Part shown: positions 38,986 to 47,316 of the stretch, in pieces
Layout: each line of letters begins with the position of its first letter
Numbering within the stretch: the first letter of the stretch is position 1
Program-made: the position numbers and the translations under genes
Notes under the pieces: generated by a model
Seen by the model: only the letters and a program-made list of their open reading frames with translations
Databases searched by the model: none
What the model was told of the DNA's origin: nothing
Assembly: GCA_013289835.1 (NCBI GenBank)
Contig: JABCZG010000007.1
Span: 1 to 64,000, forward strand
Reading direction: 5' to 3'
DNA length: 64,000 bases
Origin: Acidobacteriota bacterium
Lineage (GTDB): Bacteria > Acidobacteriota > Terriglobia > Acidiferrales > UBA7541

Positions 38986-40098
38986 TCAGGAATGAGCGTC
39001 TAGATACGCGGCGAAGTGCGCCAAGGCTTCGGGCATGTTTTTTCGTCCGTAGCCGAAGCGGATGTGGCGAGGCTGGTCGTAGACTGCGCCGGGCAGAAGC
39101 AAGACGCCGGAATCCCGGACAACTTCCTCGCAAAAAGAGAAAACGTCGCGCTCCGGCTTGAAACGGGTGAAGCCGATGGTGCTGGCATTGGGTTTCGACC
39201 ATTCGAAAAGATGGGGCCGCTGGCGAAAGAAGGCGTCGAGAAGCGGCAAGTTACGGTAGACGATCTCCAGGTTGCGCTGCGCCAGAACCTGGCGATGGCG
39301 CAAGGCCAGCGCGGTCAGAAATTCACTGGGAGCGCTGTTGCAGATGGTGGTGTAGTACCTGAATTCCAGGCAGCGACGAATGATTTCGGGATCGCGGCTG
39401 GCGAGCCATCCAAGGCGCAAGCCGGGTAGTCCATAGGTTTTGCTCATGGAGCCCAGGCTGACGGCGTGTTCGTAGCCGTCGCAGGCGGCGGGCAGGCGCA
39501 TGGCGGGATCGTGTTCGATCTCGCGGTAGACTTCATCGGAAAACACAATGATGCCGCGGCTGCTGGCTAAACTGAGCACTTGCTTGAACGTATTTGCGGG
39601 CATCAAGAGCCCGGTGGGATTGTGCGGTGTATTGATGTAGATAATTTTGGTGTTGAGCTGGAGCAGCTTTTCGAGAGCGGCAAAGTCATGCGCCCAGCCG
39701 TTTTCGCAGGAACGGGGCCATTCGCTGATTTGCGCGCCGGTGCTGCGGGCGACCTCGAGGGCACTTTCGTAGCAAGGTGTTTCGACGATGATGTGATCGC
39801 CCGGCCCGGCGAGCGCGTGATAAAGGACGAAGATGCCTTCTTCGGCGGAGGCCACGACAAGAATGTCATTCGAGTGAAGCTGTTTGTAGATGGCGGCGAT
39901 GGCTTCGCGCAGTTCAGGAGCGCCGGGGGATTCGGTGTAGCCGCACCAAAGGGAGAGCAGGCGGTCGTGGGAGCCGGGCTCGAGATCGAGGAGTTCCTGG
40001 ATGGTGCGGGATTCCGCATCGGAGCTGGAGAGCAAGAATTTGGCGGTGAATTCGTACTTGCCGAAATAGTGTTCGATTCGAAAGGGCTTGATTTGCAT
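38986..40098 (-). CDS. Class I/II PLP-dependent aminotransferase
   Basis: The 370-residue enzyme has the fold type I pattern: PLP-binding HNPTG in YINTPHNPTGLLMP, SDEVYREIEHD and the PLP lysine in SMSKTYGLPGLRLGW, then RHIRFGYGRKNMPEAL near the end. It transfers an amino group between an unidentified donor and keto acid. I start at ATG 40098, as the in-frame 21 codons upstream look like intergenic sequence. No pathway partner is adjacent. Confidence 0.9.
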   Translation of the reverse strand: MQIKPFRIEHYFGKYEFTAKFLLSSSDAESRTIQELLDLEPGSHDRLLSLWCGYTESPGAPELREAIAAIYKQLHSNDILVVASAEEGIFVLYHALAGPGDHIIVETPCYESALEVARSTGAQISEWPRSCENGWAHDFAALEKLLQLNTKIIYINTPHNPTGLLMPANTFKQVLSLASSRGIIVFSDEVYREIEHDPAMRLPAACDGYEHAVSLGSMSKTYGLPGLRLGWLASRDPEIIRRCLEFRYYTTICNSAPSEFLTALALRHRQVLAQRNLEIVYRNLPLLDAFFRQRPHLFEWSKPNASTIGFTRFKPERDVFSFCEEVVRDSGVLLLPGAVYDQPRHIRFGYGRKNMPEALAHFAAYLDAHS

Positions 40099-40165
40099 GG
40101 GAAAGAGTCTGGCAAGCGATGCGTCCCGGCGTCCAGCGCCAAATTGACCGGCAGATTGCAACAGG

Positions 40166-40256
40166 CGCCAATCGGGAGATTCATCCCGCTAAACCCGCGG
40201 GATGGAGCAGAGATGACGCTTGCAGGGCCTCACACACGCCAATCGGGAGATTGGCG
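40166..40256. repeat. Direct repeat with hairpin upstream of GCS2 gene
   Basis: CGCCAATCGGGAGATT occurs at 40166-40181 and again at 40237-40252. The second copy is completed to CGCCAATCGGGAGATTGGCG (40237-40256), an 8-pair hairpin with GGGA loop. It resembles other intergenic hairpin repeats of the window in size but not in sequence. Confidence 0.7.
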
Positions 40257-40343
40257 CTCCCAGGTGCAATTTGGCGGGCTGGCGGGTATGATACGAGGCT
40301 CGAAGTCCCCGACCCTATCTAGAACTTTCCGGAGGGCCACACA

Positions 40344-41480
40344 ATGGCTCACCGCTTTACCATCGGTGTCGAAGAAGAATTTCAAATCATAGATCCATCC
40401 ACGTGCGAGCTGCGCTCGCATGTGAGCCAGCTTGTTTCCGAGGCGTCTCCGGACATCGCGGAGCAGGTCAAGCATGAGCTGCACCAGTCGATCGTCGAAA
40501 CGGGCACGCGCATCTGCGAAAACGTCAGCGAGCTGCGCATCGAGATGCACCGGACGCGCGGCGAGCTGGTGGCAGCCGCGGAACGCGCAGGGCTCCAAGT
40601 GGCCGCCGCGGGCACGCACCCGTTTTCCAGTTGGATTGACCAGGTCATTTCCCCTGGCGAACGATATCAGCACATCGTCGAGGAGATGGGACAACTAGCG
40701 AGGTCGCTGCTCATTTTTGGCATGCACGTGCACGTGGCCATGCCGGACAAACAGACCACGATCGACATGATGAACGGGGTGCGCTACTTTCTGCCGCACC
40801 TCCTGGCGCTTTCCACGAGCTCGCCGTTCTGGATGGGCCGCAACACCGGGCTGAAATCGTTTCGCACTACGGTTTTTCGGCGGTTTCCGAGGACGGGTAT
40901 TCCGGAGCAATTCGAATCGTGGAGTGAATACGAGAATTTTGTGAATCTCCTGATGAAATTGAACTGCATTGATAATGGCAAGAAGATTTGGTGGGATGTG
41001 CGCCCGCATCCGATGTTTGGCACGCTGGAATTCCGGATGTTCGACGTCTCGACAAAAGTCGAGGAGGCTGTGGCCATCGCGGCCCTGGCGCAGGCGATTC
41101 TCGTCAAGCTACACCGCCTCTATGAAGAGAATATGAGCTGGCGGCTGTACCGGCGAGCGTTGATCGAGGAGAACAAATGGCGCGCGGCACGATACGGGAT
41201 TGAAGGGAAGCTTATTGACTTCGGGAAAGAAGCGGAAGTGCCGATGCGGCAACTGATTCCCGAACTGCTGGGATTTGTCGACGACGTGGTGGATGACCTT
41301 GGCAGCCGCAGCGCCGTCGAATATGTTCATACGATCATGAATGAGGGCACTAGCGCGGACCGGCAGTTGCGGATATATCAGGAGACTGGCGATCTGAAAG
41401 CGGTGGTGCGCCACCTCGTTGCAGAAACGCGCGCGGGAGTGACTGAGCCGCGCGGTTCTTCCGCGCACGCGGTCAACTAA
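40344..41480 (+). CDS. Carboxylate-amine ligase of the YbdK/GCS2 family
   Basis: The 378-residue protein has the glutamate-cysteine ligase type 2 fold: TIGVEEEFQIIDPSTCELRS, RIEMHRTRGEL, AAGTHPFSSW, FGMHVHVAMPD, WDVRPHPMFGTLEFRMFD. These enzymes join a carboxylate to an amine using ATP. CCGGAGGG precedes the ATG. It heads an operon with two further ligase folds 43 bp and 4 bp apart, so it probably makes a peptide-like or amide-bonded metabolite together with them rather than glutathione. Substrates unknown. Confidence 0.93.
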   Translation: MAHRFTIGVEEEFQIIDPSTCELRSHVSQLVSEASPDIAEQVKHELHQSIVETGTRICENVSELRIEMHRTRGELVAAAERAGLQVAAAGTHPFSSWIDQVISPGERYQHIVEEMGQLARSLLIFGMHVHVAMPDKQTTIDMMNGVRYFLPHLLALSTSSPFWMGRNTGLKSFRTTVFRRFPRTGIPEQFESWSEYENFVNLLMKLNCIDNGKKIWWDVRPHPMFGTLEFRMFDVSTKVEEAVAIAALAQAILVKLHRLYEENMSWRLYRRALIEENKWRAARYGIEGKLIDFGKEAEVPMRQLIPELLGFVDDVVDDLGSRSAVEYVHTIMNEGTSADRQLRIYQETGDLKAVVRHLVAETRAGVTEPRGSSAHAVN

Positions 41481-41523
41481 CAGCAGGCAGCGCAATTCCT
41501 CAGGCTTTTGCAGGAGCACGAAC

Positions 41524-42549
41524 ATGAAAAAAGTTGGCCTTCTTTGCGGGCGCGAGTTCAGCTTTCCTCCGGCGTTTATTGCGCGCGTCAACGAGCTTGG
41601 GAAGAAAGATGGCGTAGCGGCGGAGTTTGTGAAGCTGGGCGGGACACGCATGGGCGAGCCAGCAAAATATAGCGTCATCGTTGACCGTATTTCGCACGAA
41701 GTGGAATATTACCGAGGATATTTGAAGCATGCCGTTTTGCAGGGAACGTACGCCATCAATAATCCGTTCTGGTGGACGGCCGACGACAAATACTTCAATT
41801 ATTCGGTGGCGGCCAAACTGGGAATCGCGATCCCGAAAACAGTCCTTCTTCCGCAAAAGGGTTATCCAAGCGATGTGGATATCACCGGCGAATCACTGCA
41901 CAACCTGGAATACCCTGCGGATTGGGAGGGGCTGCTGGATTATGTCGGGCGTCCCGCGATCCTCAAGCCATATTCAGGCGGCGGCTGGAAGCACGTCTAC
42001 AAAGTGAATAACAAAGAGGAGTTGCTCGCGGCGTACGACAAGACCTCGCCGTATTGCATGACACTGCAGGAATTTATTGACTTCAATCAGTATGTGCGCT
42101 GCTTCACGTTTGGAAAAATGGATATTTTGCCGGTTCATTACGATCCGAAGGAACGGAAGTATTTGGTGGATCACGAGTATTTGACGGCGGAGTTGGGAGC
42201 GCGCGTCGTAAAGGACGCGCAGACGATCAATCAGGCGCTGGGCTACGAAATGAATACCATCGAGTTTGCGGTGAAAGACGGTGTGCCGTATGCCATCGAC
42301 TTTCTGAATCCTGCGCCGGATTTTGAGCGCGACCGCATTACGGAGTTTTATTTCGCGCATGTGGTGGAGAAGATGGCCCGGCTGGTGATTGATCGGGCGC
42401 TGAACGGTAAAGCATCGAATCCCTGGCCGCGGTGGGAAGAGATGCTGGGTATTGGGGCGGCGGCGGGATTCACGGGAGCGCCGAAGAGTGCCGCAGCCGG
42501 GCAGCGGTCTGTGGCCGCTCCCTCGGCTGGATCGGCGCACGGGTCTTGA
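41524..42549 (+). CDS. ATP-grasp ligase, RimK-like
   Basis: The 341-residue protein contains an ATP-grasp core: GIAIPKTVLLPQKGY, RPAILKPYSGGGWKHVYKV (nucleotide-binding loop), MTLQEFIDFNQYVRCFTFG and AIDFLNPAPDFERD with the metal ligands. It should form an amide or peptide bond. GCAGGAGCACGAAC precedes the ATG. The last 40 residues are Ala/Ser-rich and probably disordered. Sits second in the three-ligase operon. Confidence 0.9.
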   Translation: MKKVGLLCGREFSFPPAFIARVNELGKKDGVAAEFVKLGGTRMGEPAKYSVIVDRISHEVEYYRGYLKHAVLQGTYAINNPFWWTADDKYFNYSVAAKLGIAIPKTVLLPQKGYPSDVDITGESLHNLEYPADWEGLLDYVGRPAILKPYSGGGWKHVYKVNNKEELLAAYDKTSPYCMTLQEFIDFNQYVRCFTFGKMDILPVHYDPKERKYLVDHEYLTAELGARVVKDAQTINQALGYEMNTIEFAVKDGVPYAIDFLNPAPDFERDRITEFYFAHVVEKMARLVIDRALNGKASNPWPRWEEMLGIGAAAGFTGAPKSAAAGQRSVAAPSAGSAHGS

Positions 42550-42553
42550 CTAG

Positions 42554-43951
42554 ATGACGAGCGCGCCTACACCTTCGGTCATGCCTTCGAGTCCCGCGGA
42601 GGACTGGAACGAGCTTTTGAAGGCGTACCTTGTCCGGGTGCCGGGGCTTCCGCAAGATTTGTTCAAGAAGATGCGGCACGCCAAGCTCACGTTTGGCGAC
42701 CGGGTACATTGCCCGTTTCTGCGGCCTTTTTTTCTATCTCCGGAAGATGATGCGCGCGTGCGCACGGTCGCCGAGACTATTGCAGACCTGGGTGAACGTG
42801 TCGCGATAACGGCGCTTGACGACAAGCATCTCTTCGCCCAATTGCATTTGCGCGAGGAAGAGGAACGGCTCGCGCGACTCCCCACCGGATATGGCCGGGT
42901 TAGCACGGCGTCACGGCTGGATGCGTTCTTGCTGCCGGAATCGTTGAAATTCGCGGAGTACAACGGCGAATCGCCGGCGGGTGCGGGCTATGCGGAGACG
43001 CTTGCGGAAATTTTCCGCGAGCTTCCGGTGATGGCGCAGTTTGCCAGAAAATACGAGGCCCATAGCTACCCGCTCAGCGCCAAGCTGCTCGATGCGCTGA
43101 TGATGAGTTATATGGATTGGGGCGGTTCGTCCACCAAGCCGCAGATTGCGATTGTGGATTGGGAAGGTGTGCCGACGTGGAGTGAATTCGAAATCCTGCA
43201 GGAGCGGTTTGAACGGATGGGGATTCCGACGCTGGTCGCCGATCCGCGGGAACTGGAGTTTGACGGTAAGCAACTGGTGGCGCAGGACAAGGTGATCGAC
43301 CTGGTGTACCGGCGCGTGCTGATTAACGACATCGTGACAAAACCGGCGGAGTGCGCGGCGCTCGTCAATGCGTACGCGGCAAATGTGGTGTGCGTGTCGA
43401 ATAATTTTCGTTGCAAGATTCCGCACGTGAAAGCGTTCTTCGCGGTGCTGACGGATGAGCAAAACGGCGCGCTGTTTTCCCATGGAGAACGGGAAATAAT
43501 CAAGCGGCACATTCCGTGGACGCGCGTCGTAGGAGACGTTAAGACGGCGCATTACGGCCAGACGGTGGAGTTGCTCGCCTTCATTCGAAAGGAACGCGAG
43601 AACCTGGTGTTGAAGCCCAGCGATGAGTATGGCGGTTCGGGCGTGACCCTCGGATGGGAAACGGCCGAGGCGGCGTGGGACGCGGCGATCGAGCGCGCCC
43701 TTACGGCACAGAATGGCGTGTGGATTGTTCAGGAGCGGATTCCGATTCGACGCGAGATTTTCCCATACGTTACGGACGTGGGCCAGGTGCATTACCGAGA
43801 CATGTTAGTGGATTTTGCGCCGTACCTGTTCCGGGGGAAAGTGTGCGGCTTCCTGACGCGGCTGAGCGCCACCGGCCTGGCAAACGTGACGAGCGGCGGC
43901 GGACAGGTTCCGGCGTATCGCGTCACCCCGCGAACCTCTTCCGCACATTGA
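42554..43951 (+). CDS. Circularly permuted ATP-grasp protein
   Basis: The 465-residue protein resembles the circularly permuted ATP-grasp type: FAEYNGESPAGAGYAETLAEIF, VSNNFRCKIPHVKAFF, LVLKPSDEYGGSGVTLGWE, WIVQERIPIRREIFP. Members of this group are thought to be peptide ligases. The ATG is 4 bp behind the previous stop with no strong ribosome-binding site, so translation is probably coupled. The C-terminal SGGGQVPAYRV region is typical. Third and last gene of the ligase operon; an M29 peptidase follows 150 bp later. Confidence 0.9.
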   Translation: MTSAPTPSVMPSSPAEDWNELLKAYLVRVPGLPQDLFKKMRHAKLTFGDRVHCPFLRPFFLSPEDDARVRTVAETIADLGERVAITALDDKHLFAQLHLREEEERLARLPTGYGRVSTASRLDAFLLPESLKFAEYNGESPAGAGYAETLAEIFRELPVMAQFARKYEAHSYPLSAKLLDALMMSYMDWGGSSTKPQIAIVDWEGVPTWSEFEILQERFERMGIPTLVADPRELEFDGKQLVAQDKVIDLVYRRVLINDIVTKPAECAALVNAYAANVVCVSNNFRCKIPHVKAFFAVLTDEQNGALFSHGEREIIKRHIPWTRVVGDVKTAHYGQTVELLAFIRKERENLVLKPSDEYGGSGVTLGWETAEAAWDAAIERALTAQNGVWIVQERIPIRREIFPYVTDVGQVHYRDMLVDFAPYLFRGKVCGFLTRLSATGLANVTSGGGQVPAYRVTPRTSSAH

Positions 43952-44100
43952 TGAGGAAAATGCCTAGCAGTCATTTCAGGAACTCCCCTCCCTCATTCCA
44001 TCCCGGTAGTGCTGGCGCTGACCCAAAGGCCAGTTAGAAAAAGAGCCGTGTCAGAACGTCGACGCTAGAAAAATCCTTCAATTCAAGTAAGATTAATAGG

Positions 44101-45126
44101 ATGAGTTTTGGTCTGCCGCAAGACGAGTTGATGCCGGGCGCGCGCAACGCCGTGGAAACGTGTCTTGCGGTGCGTCCAGGGGAACACGTTGCGCTGATTG
44201 CGGACGAGGCCAGCCGCGCGGTGGCGGCGAGCATCGCGGCTGCGTTGGAAGATCGTCACGCGCTCTACACGGGATTGCTGCTGGAAGATTTTGGTCCGCG
44301 GCCGATGAGCGCGGCACCGCCTGCGGTGTTGCAAGCGCTGGAAACGGCCGACGCCGGCGTGATGTGCATGACGCCGCAGCCGGGTGAACTTGGCGCGCGC
44401 ATGGCCATCGTGCGAGTTGTCGAGCGGCGGCAGATTCGCTACGCGCACATGGTCGGCGTAACTCCTCAGATCATGCAGCAAGGAATGCGCGCGGATTACC
44501 GGCTGGTGGACCGCCTCAGCGACAAGCTCCGCGAACGGATGCTGCGCGCCGAAACGCTTACGGTGAAAACCGAGGCAGGGACAGAGATTGCAGCGCATTT
44601 CGATCGCGGACTCGATTGGGTGAAAACGAGCGGGCTCATCAGCCCGCGCTACTGGTCGAATCTTCCGGCGGGCGAAGTCTTCACCACCCCTGCGACCGTG
44701 GATGGCACGTTTGTCTGCGATGCCACCGCGGGCGATCATTTCAATGGCAAGTACGGGGATTTACAGGCCACACCTCTGGTGCTGACGATCAAAGGCGCGC
44801 GGCTGGTGGATGTCGAATGCGAATGCAAAGAGCTGGAGCAGGAATTCTGGGAGTATTGCCACACGGATGAAAATAGCGACCGCGTCGGCGAGCTGGCCTT
44901 CGGCACAAATCTCGGTCTGTCCGAAATGATCGGAATCCTGTTGCAGGACGAAAAATTTCCCGGCGTGCACCTCGCTTTCGGCGACCCTTATGGCAGCCAG
45001 ACTCACGCCGATTGGAAATCGAAAACGCACGTGGATGTGCTAACGCGAAATTGCGACGTGTGGATTGATAACGATCAGGTCATCGAAAAGGGCCGCTACC
45101 AGCTCGAACACCTCGGCCTCAGCTAG
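44101..45126 (+). CDS. M29-type (leucyl) aminopeptidase
   Basis: The 341-residue enzyme resembles the T-type aminopeptidases (M29): GEVFTTPATVDGTFVCDATAGDHF, VDVECECKELEQEFWEYC, ELAFGTNLGLSEMIGILLQDEKFPGVHLAFGDPYGSQTHADWKSKTHVDVLTRN. The glutamate, histidine and aspartate metal ligands of the family lie in the last region. It removes N-terminal amino acids. Its location after three peptide ligases suggests it could process or limit their product. Confidence 0.92.
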   Translation: MSFGLPQDELMPGARNAVETCLAVRPGEHVALIADEASRAVAASIAAALEDRHALYTGLLLEDFGPRPMSAAPPAVLQALETADAGVMCMTPQPGELGARMAIVRVVERRQIRYAHMVGVTPQIMQQGMRADYRLVDRLSDKLRERMLRAETLTVKTEAGTEIAAHFDRGLDWVKTSGLISPRYWSNLPAGEVFTTPATVDGTFVCDATAGDHFNGKYGDLQATPLVLTIKGARLVDVECECKELEQEFWEYCHTDENSDRVGELAFGTNLGLSEMIGILLQDEKFPGVHLAFGDPYGSQTHADWKSKTHVDVLTRNCDVWIDNDQVIEKGRYQLEHLGLS

Positions 45127-45163
45127 AGTCATTCTTCCCGCGCAATCCCCGCAACCATCCCAC

Positions 45164-45895
45164 TTAGAAAAGCCGCGAAATGTATTCGCGCATCTGGTGC
45201 TTCCAGAACGGCCAGTCGTGGCCGCCCTCTGGACCCCAATTGTCGAGCGAATGCCGGATGCCTTTGCTGGAGAGGACTTCCGAGAGGCGATACGTGGGAC
45301 CGCTATTTTCCCAAGGGCCCGTGCCGGTCGTGATGTGAATGTCGCAACTGGCGATCTGTTCGTAGAACCATGGGTCGCTCATGTTTGCCAGGTAGTCCAC
45401 GGGGTTGTTGAAGTAAAAATTGTCGTCGAACATCCCGTCCATGAAATTCCTGACGTCATAGACCCCGGACATGGCGAAGCATCGTTTGATCACATCGGGG
45501 TGTTTGAAGAGCGAGTTCGCGGCGTGGTACGCGCCGAAAGATGCGCCCATGGTAGAGATGGCGATGCCGGGCGACTGGCAATTGTCCCAGATGAAAGGAA
45601 CAACTTCCTCGCGCAGATAGGAATCGAATGTGGCCTGCACGTAGCTGCGATGGAACGGGTGCGCGCCCTTGTTGTAGAAGCTTTGCCCGTTGATCGAATT
45701 CACGGTGAATACTTTGACTTTACCGGCCTCGATGAAATCCGAGAGGGCGCCGATCATGCTCTGGCCTTCCAGCTCCCACTCGTCTCCCGCACTGGTGGGA
45801 AAGCCCAGCAGCGGCGGTCCCCAGTGGCCGAAGACGACGACGCCCAGCTCGAATCCGAGCCGCGGAGAATGCCAGCGGTGAAATTCGCGTTTCAT
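45164..45895 (-). CDS. Alpha/beta-hydrolase esterase
   Basis: The 243-residue enzyme has the nucleophile elbow [11 protein letters not shown] (Ser about residue 118) and C-terminal catalytic His in [11 protein letters not shown]. Early residues [26 protein letters not shown] fit the oxyanion-hole region of putative esterases. I use ATG 45895, preceded by ACGAGGCA; the frame upstream lacks hydrolase features. It converges on the M29 peptidase. Related small esterases occur beside ATP-grasp genes, so it may be part of the same metabolic unit. Confidence 0.88.
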   Translation of the reverse strand: MKREFHRWHSPRLGFELGVVVFGHWGPPLLGFPTSAGDEWELEGQSMIGALSDFIEAGKVKVFTVNSINGQSFYNKGAHPFHRSYVQATFDSYLREEVVPFIWDNCQSPGIAISTMGASFGAYHAANSLFKHPDVIKRCFAMSGVYDVRNFMDGMFDDNFYFNNPVDYLANMSDPWFYEQIASCDIHITTGTGPWENSGPTYRLSEVLSSKGIRHSLDNWGPEGGHDWPFWKHQMREYISRLF

Positions 45896-46059
45896 CCATT
45901 GCCTCGTGTCAATCGCGGGGAGAGAAAGTATGCCAGCCCTTGTGGGATTCAGGCAATGGACTTGAACCGAGTTATGAGAAGATGTCCTCGAATGCGGGAA
46001 TGCGCGCGCATCCTCTGCCTGAAATGCCGCAGGAAGCGCTGGTTTCGGAGAAACGGGAA

Positions 46060-46590
46060 ATGGCCAAAAAGAAGATAAAGAAGGCTTCAAAAAAGAAAAC
46101 TGCGCCGGGAAATCACGATCAGGCGCTGCGCGAACACCTTGCAAACCTCTTGAAGGGTGGCGGCGCGCACGTGCACTTCATGGATGCCCTTGATGGCTTT
46201 CCAGAAGCGAAACGTGGTGCCTTCATGGAGGGCATGCGGCATACCGGATGGCAACTGCTGGAGCATGTGCGTATCGCACAGTGGGACATCCTGGAATTCA
46301 GCCGCAACCCGAAACATGTTTCGCCCGGGTTCCCCGAAGGCTACTGGCCGAAGACGCCGGTGCCACCCGACGATGGAGCCTGGGACAAAACGGTCAAAGC
46401 GTTCCAGCATGACCTGCATGAAATGATCAAACTGGTGACAAATCCAAAAACAGATCTGTTTGCGAAGATTCCCCACGGCGACGGACAGACAGTGCTGCGC
46501 GAGGCACTGATTCTGGCCGATCACAACGCGTATCATCTTGGGCAGTTGGTTGACGTGCGGCGAGCGCTGGGAGCCTGGCCGGAATCGTAG
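46060..46590 (+). CDS. DinB-like four-helix protein
   Basis: The 176-residue protein begins with a lysine-rich stretch ([13 protein letters not shown]) and then shows a DinB-like pattern: [43 protein letters not shown], and [18 protein letters not shown] near the C-terminus. Metal-binding histidines of the family are in LLEHVR and DHNAYH. Its function is not known; some relatives act as thiol-dependent enzymes. The ATG at 46060 follows CGGAG; an alternative start lies further upstream. Confidence 0.87.
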   Translation: MAKKKIKKASKKKTAPGNHDQALREHLANLLKGGGAHVHFMDALDGFPEAKRGAFMEGMRHTGWQLLEHVRIAQWDILEFSRNPKHVSPGFPEGYWPKTPVPPDDGAWDKTVKAFQHDLHEMIKLVTNPKTDLFAKIPHGDGQTVLREALILADHNAYHLGQLVDVRRALGAWPES

Positions 46591-46634
46591 CCGCTCGTGA
46601 ATTGTGGTTGACGCCGTCTAAACGAGAGCTCTCG

Positions 46635-47102
46635 TCAATAAGGTCTTTTGTTTGCCTGTTGCTTCCAGGCCAAAAAAATTGCCAGTGCATCTTCGCGGAG
46701 AAGTTGTGAAGTTGGGATGCGGCGCGCGGCTGGCGCGATCTTCAATTCGTCATAAATAAAGGCATCGTCAAAACCGGCGGCCGCCGCGTCGGCGGCGGTC
46801 GCGGCGTAGAAAACTCGCGCGGGGCGCGCCCAGTAGATGGCGCCCAGGCACATGGGACAAGGCTCGCAGGAGGTATAGAGATCGCAGCCTGCAAGTTGAA
46901 AATCTCCAAGCGCACGGCAAGCTTCACGGATCGCCACGACTTCCGCATGAGCAGTCGGGTCGTTCGAAGCTGTGACGCGGTTCGTGCCTTCGGCGAGAAT
47001 TCGGCCGTCCTTCGCAATCACCGCGGCAAACGGACCTCCGTTGCGCGAACGCACGTTTTCAAGTGCCAGCGCAATGGCTCGGCGCATGAAGTCTGGGGAC
47101 AT
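46635..47102 (-). CDS. guaD: Guanine deaminase (CDA fold)
   Basis: The 155-residue zinc enzyme matches the small bacterial guanine deaminase: NDPTAHAEVVAIREACRALGDF with the His-x-Glu proton shuttle, then SCEPCPMCLGAIYWARPARVFYAATAADAAAAGFDDAFIYDEL, the family-specific region. The C-terminus A-I-F-LAWKQQANKRPY also fits. It deaminates guanine to xanthine. Divergent from a xanthine-dehydrogenase-like gene on its right, which is suggestive for purine breakdown, although that gene belongs to a different subgroup. Confidence 0.93.
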   Translation of the reverse strand: MSPDFMRRAIALALENVRSRNGGPFAAVIAKDGRILAEGTNRVTASNDPTAHAEVVAIREACRALGDFQLAGCDLYTSCEPCPMCLGAIYWARPARVFYAATAADAAAAGFDDAFIYDELKIAPAARRIPTSQLLREDALAIFLAWKQQANKRPY

Positions 47103-47316
47103 GATGACCTTGTCTTCCGAGGTTCAGATTGCACTTCCCTGTCCGAATTCGCAATGCGGCATTTCCCCGATGCGCGGAATGGTTCAACGTCTAGGTCATC
47201 GGCGATGCGGGCGAACCTGCCTGGAGGGTTGCAAGAAACGAGAATGGCGGTAGGATGGAGCGGTGAAGTAGGCGGATTTGCATCTATTTTCGTCCATGAA
47301 CGCAGCGGGGGGCCAC

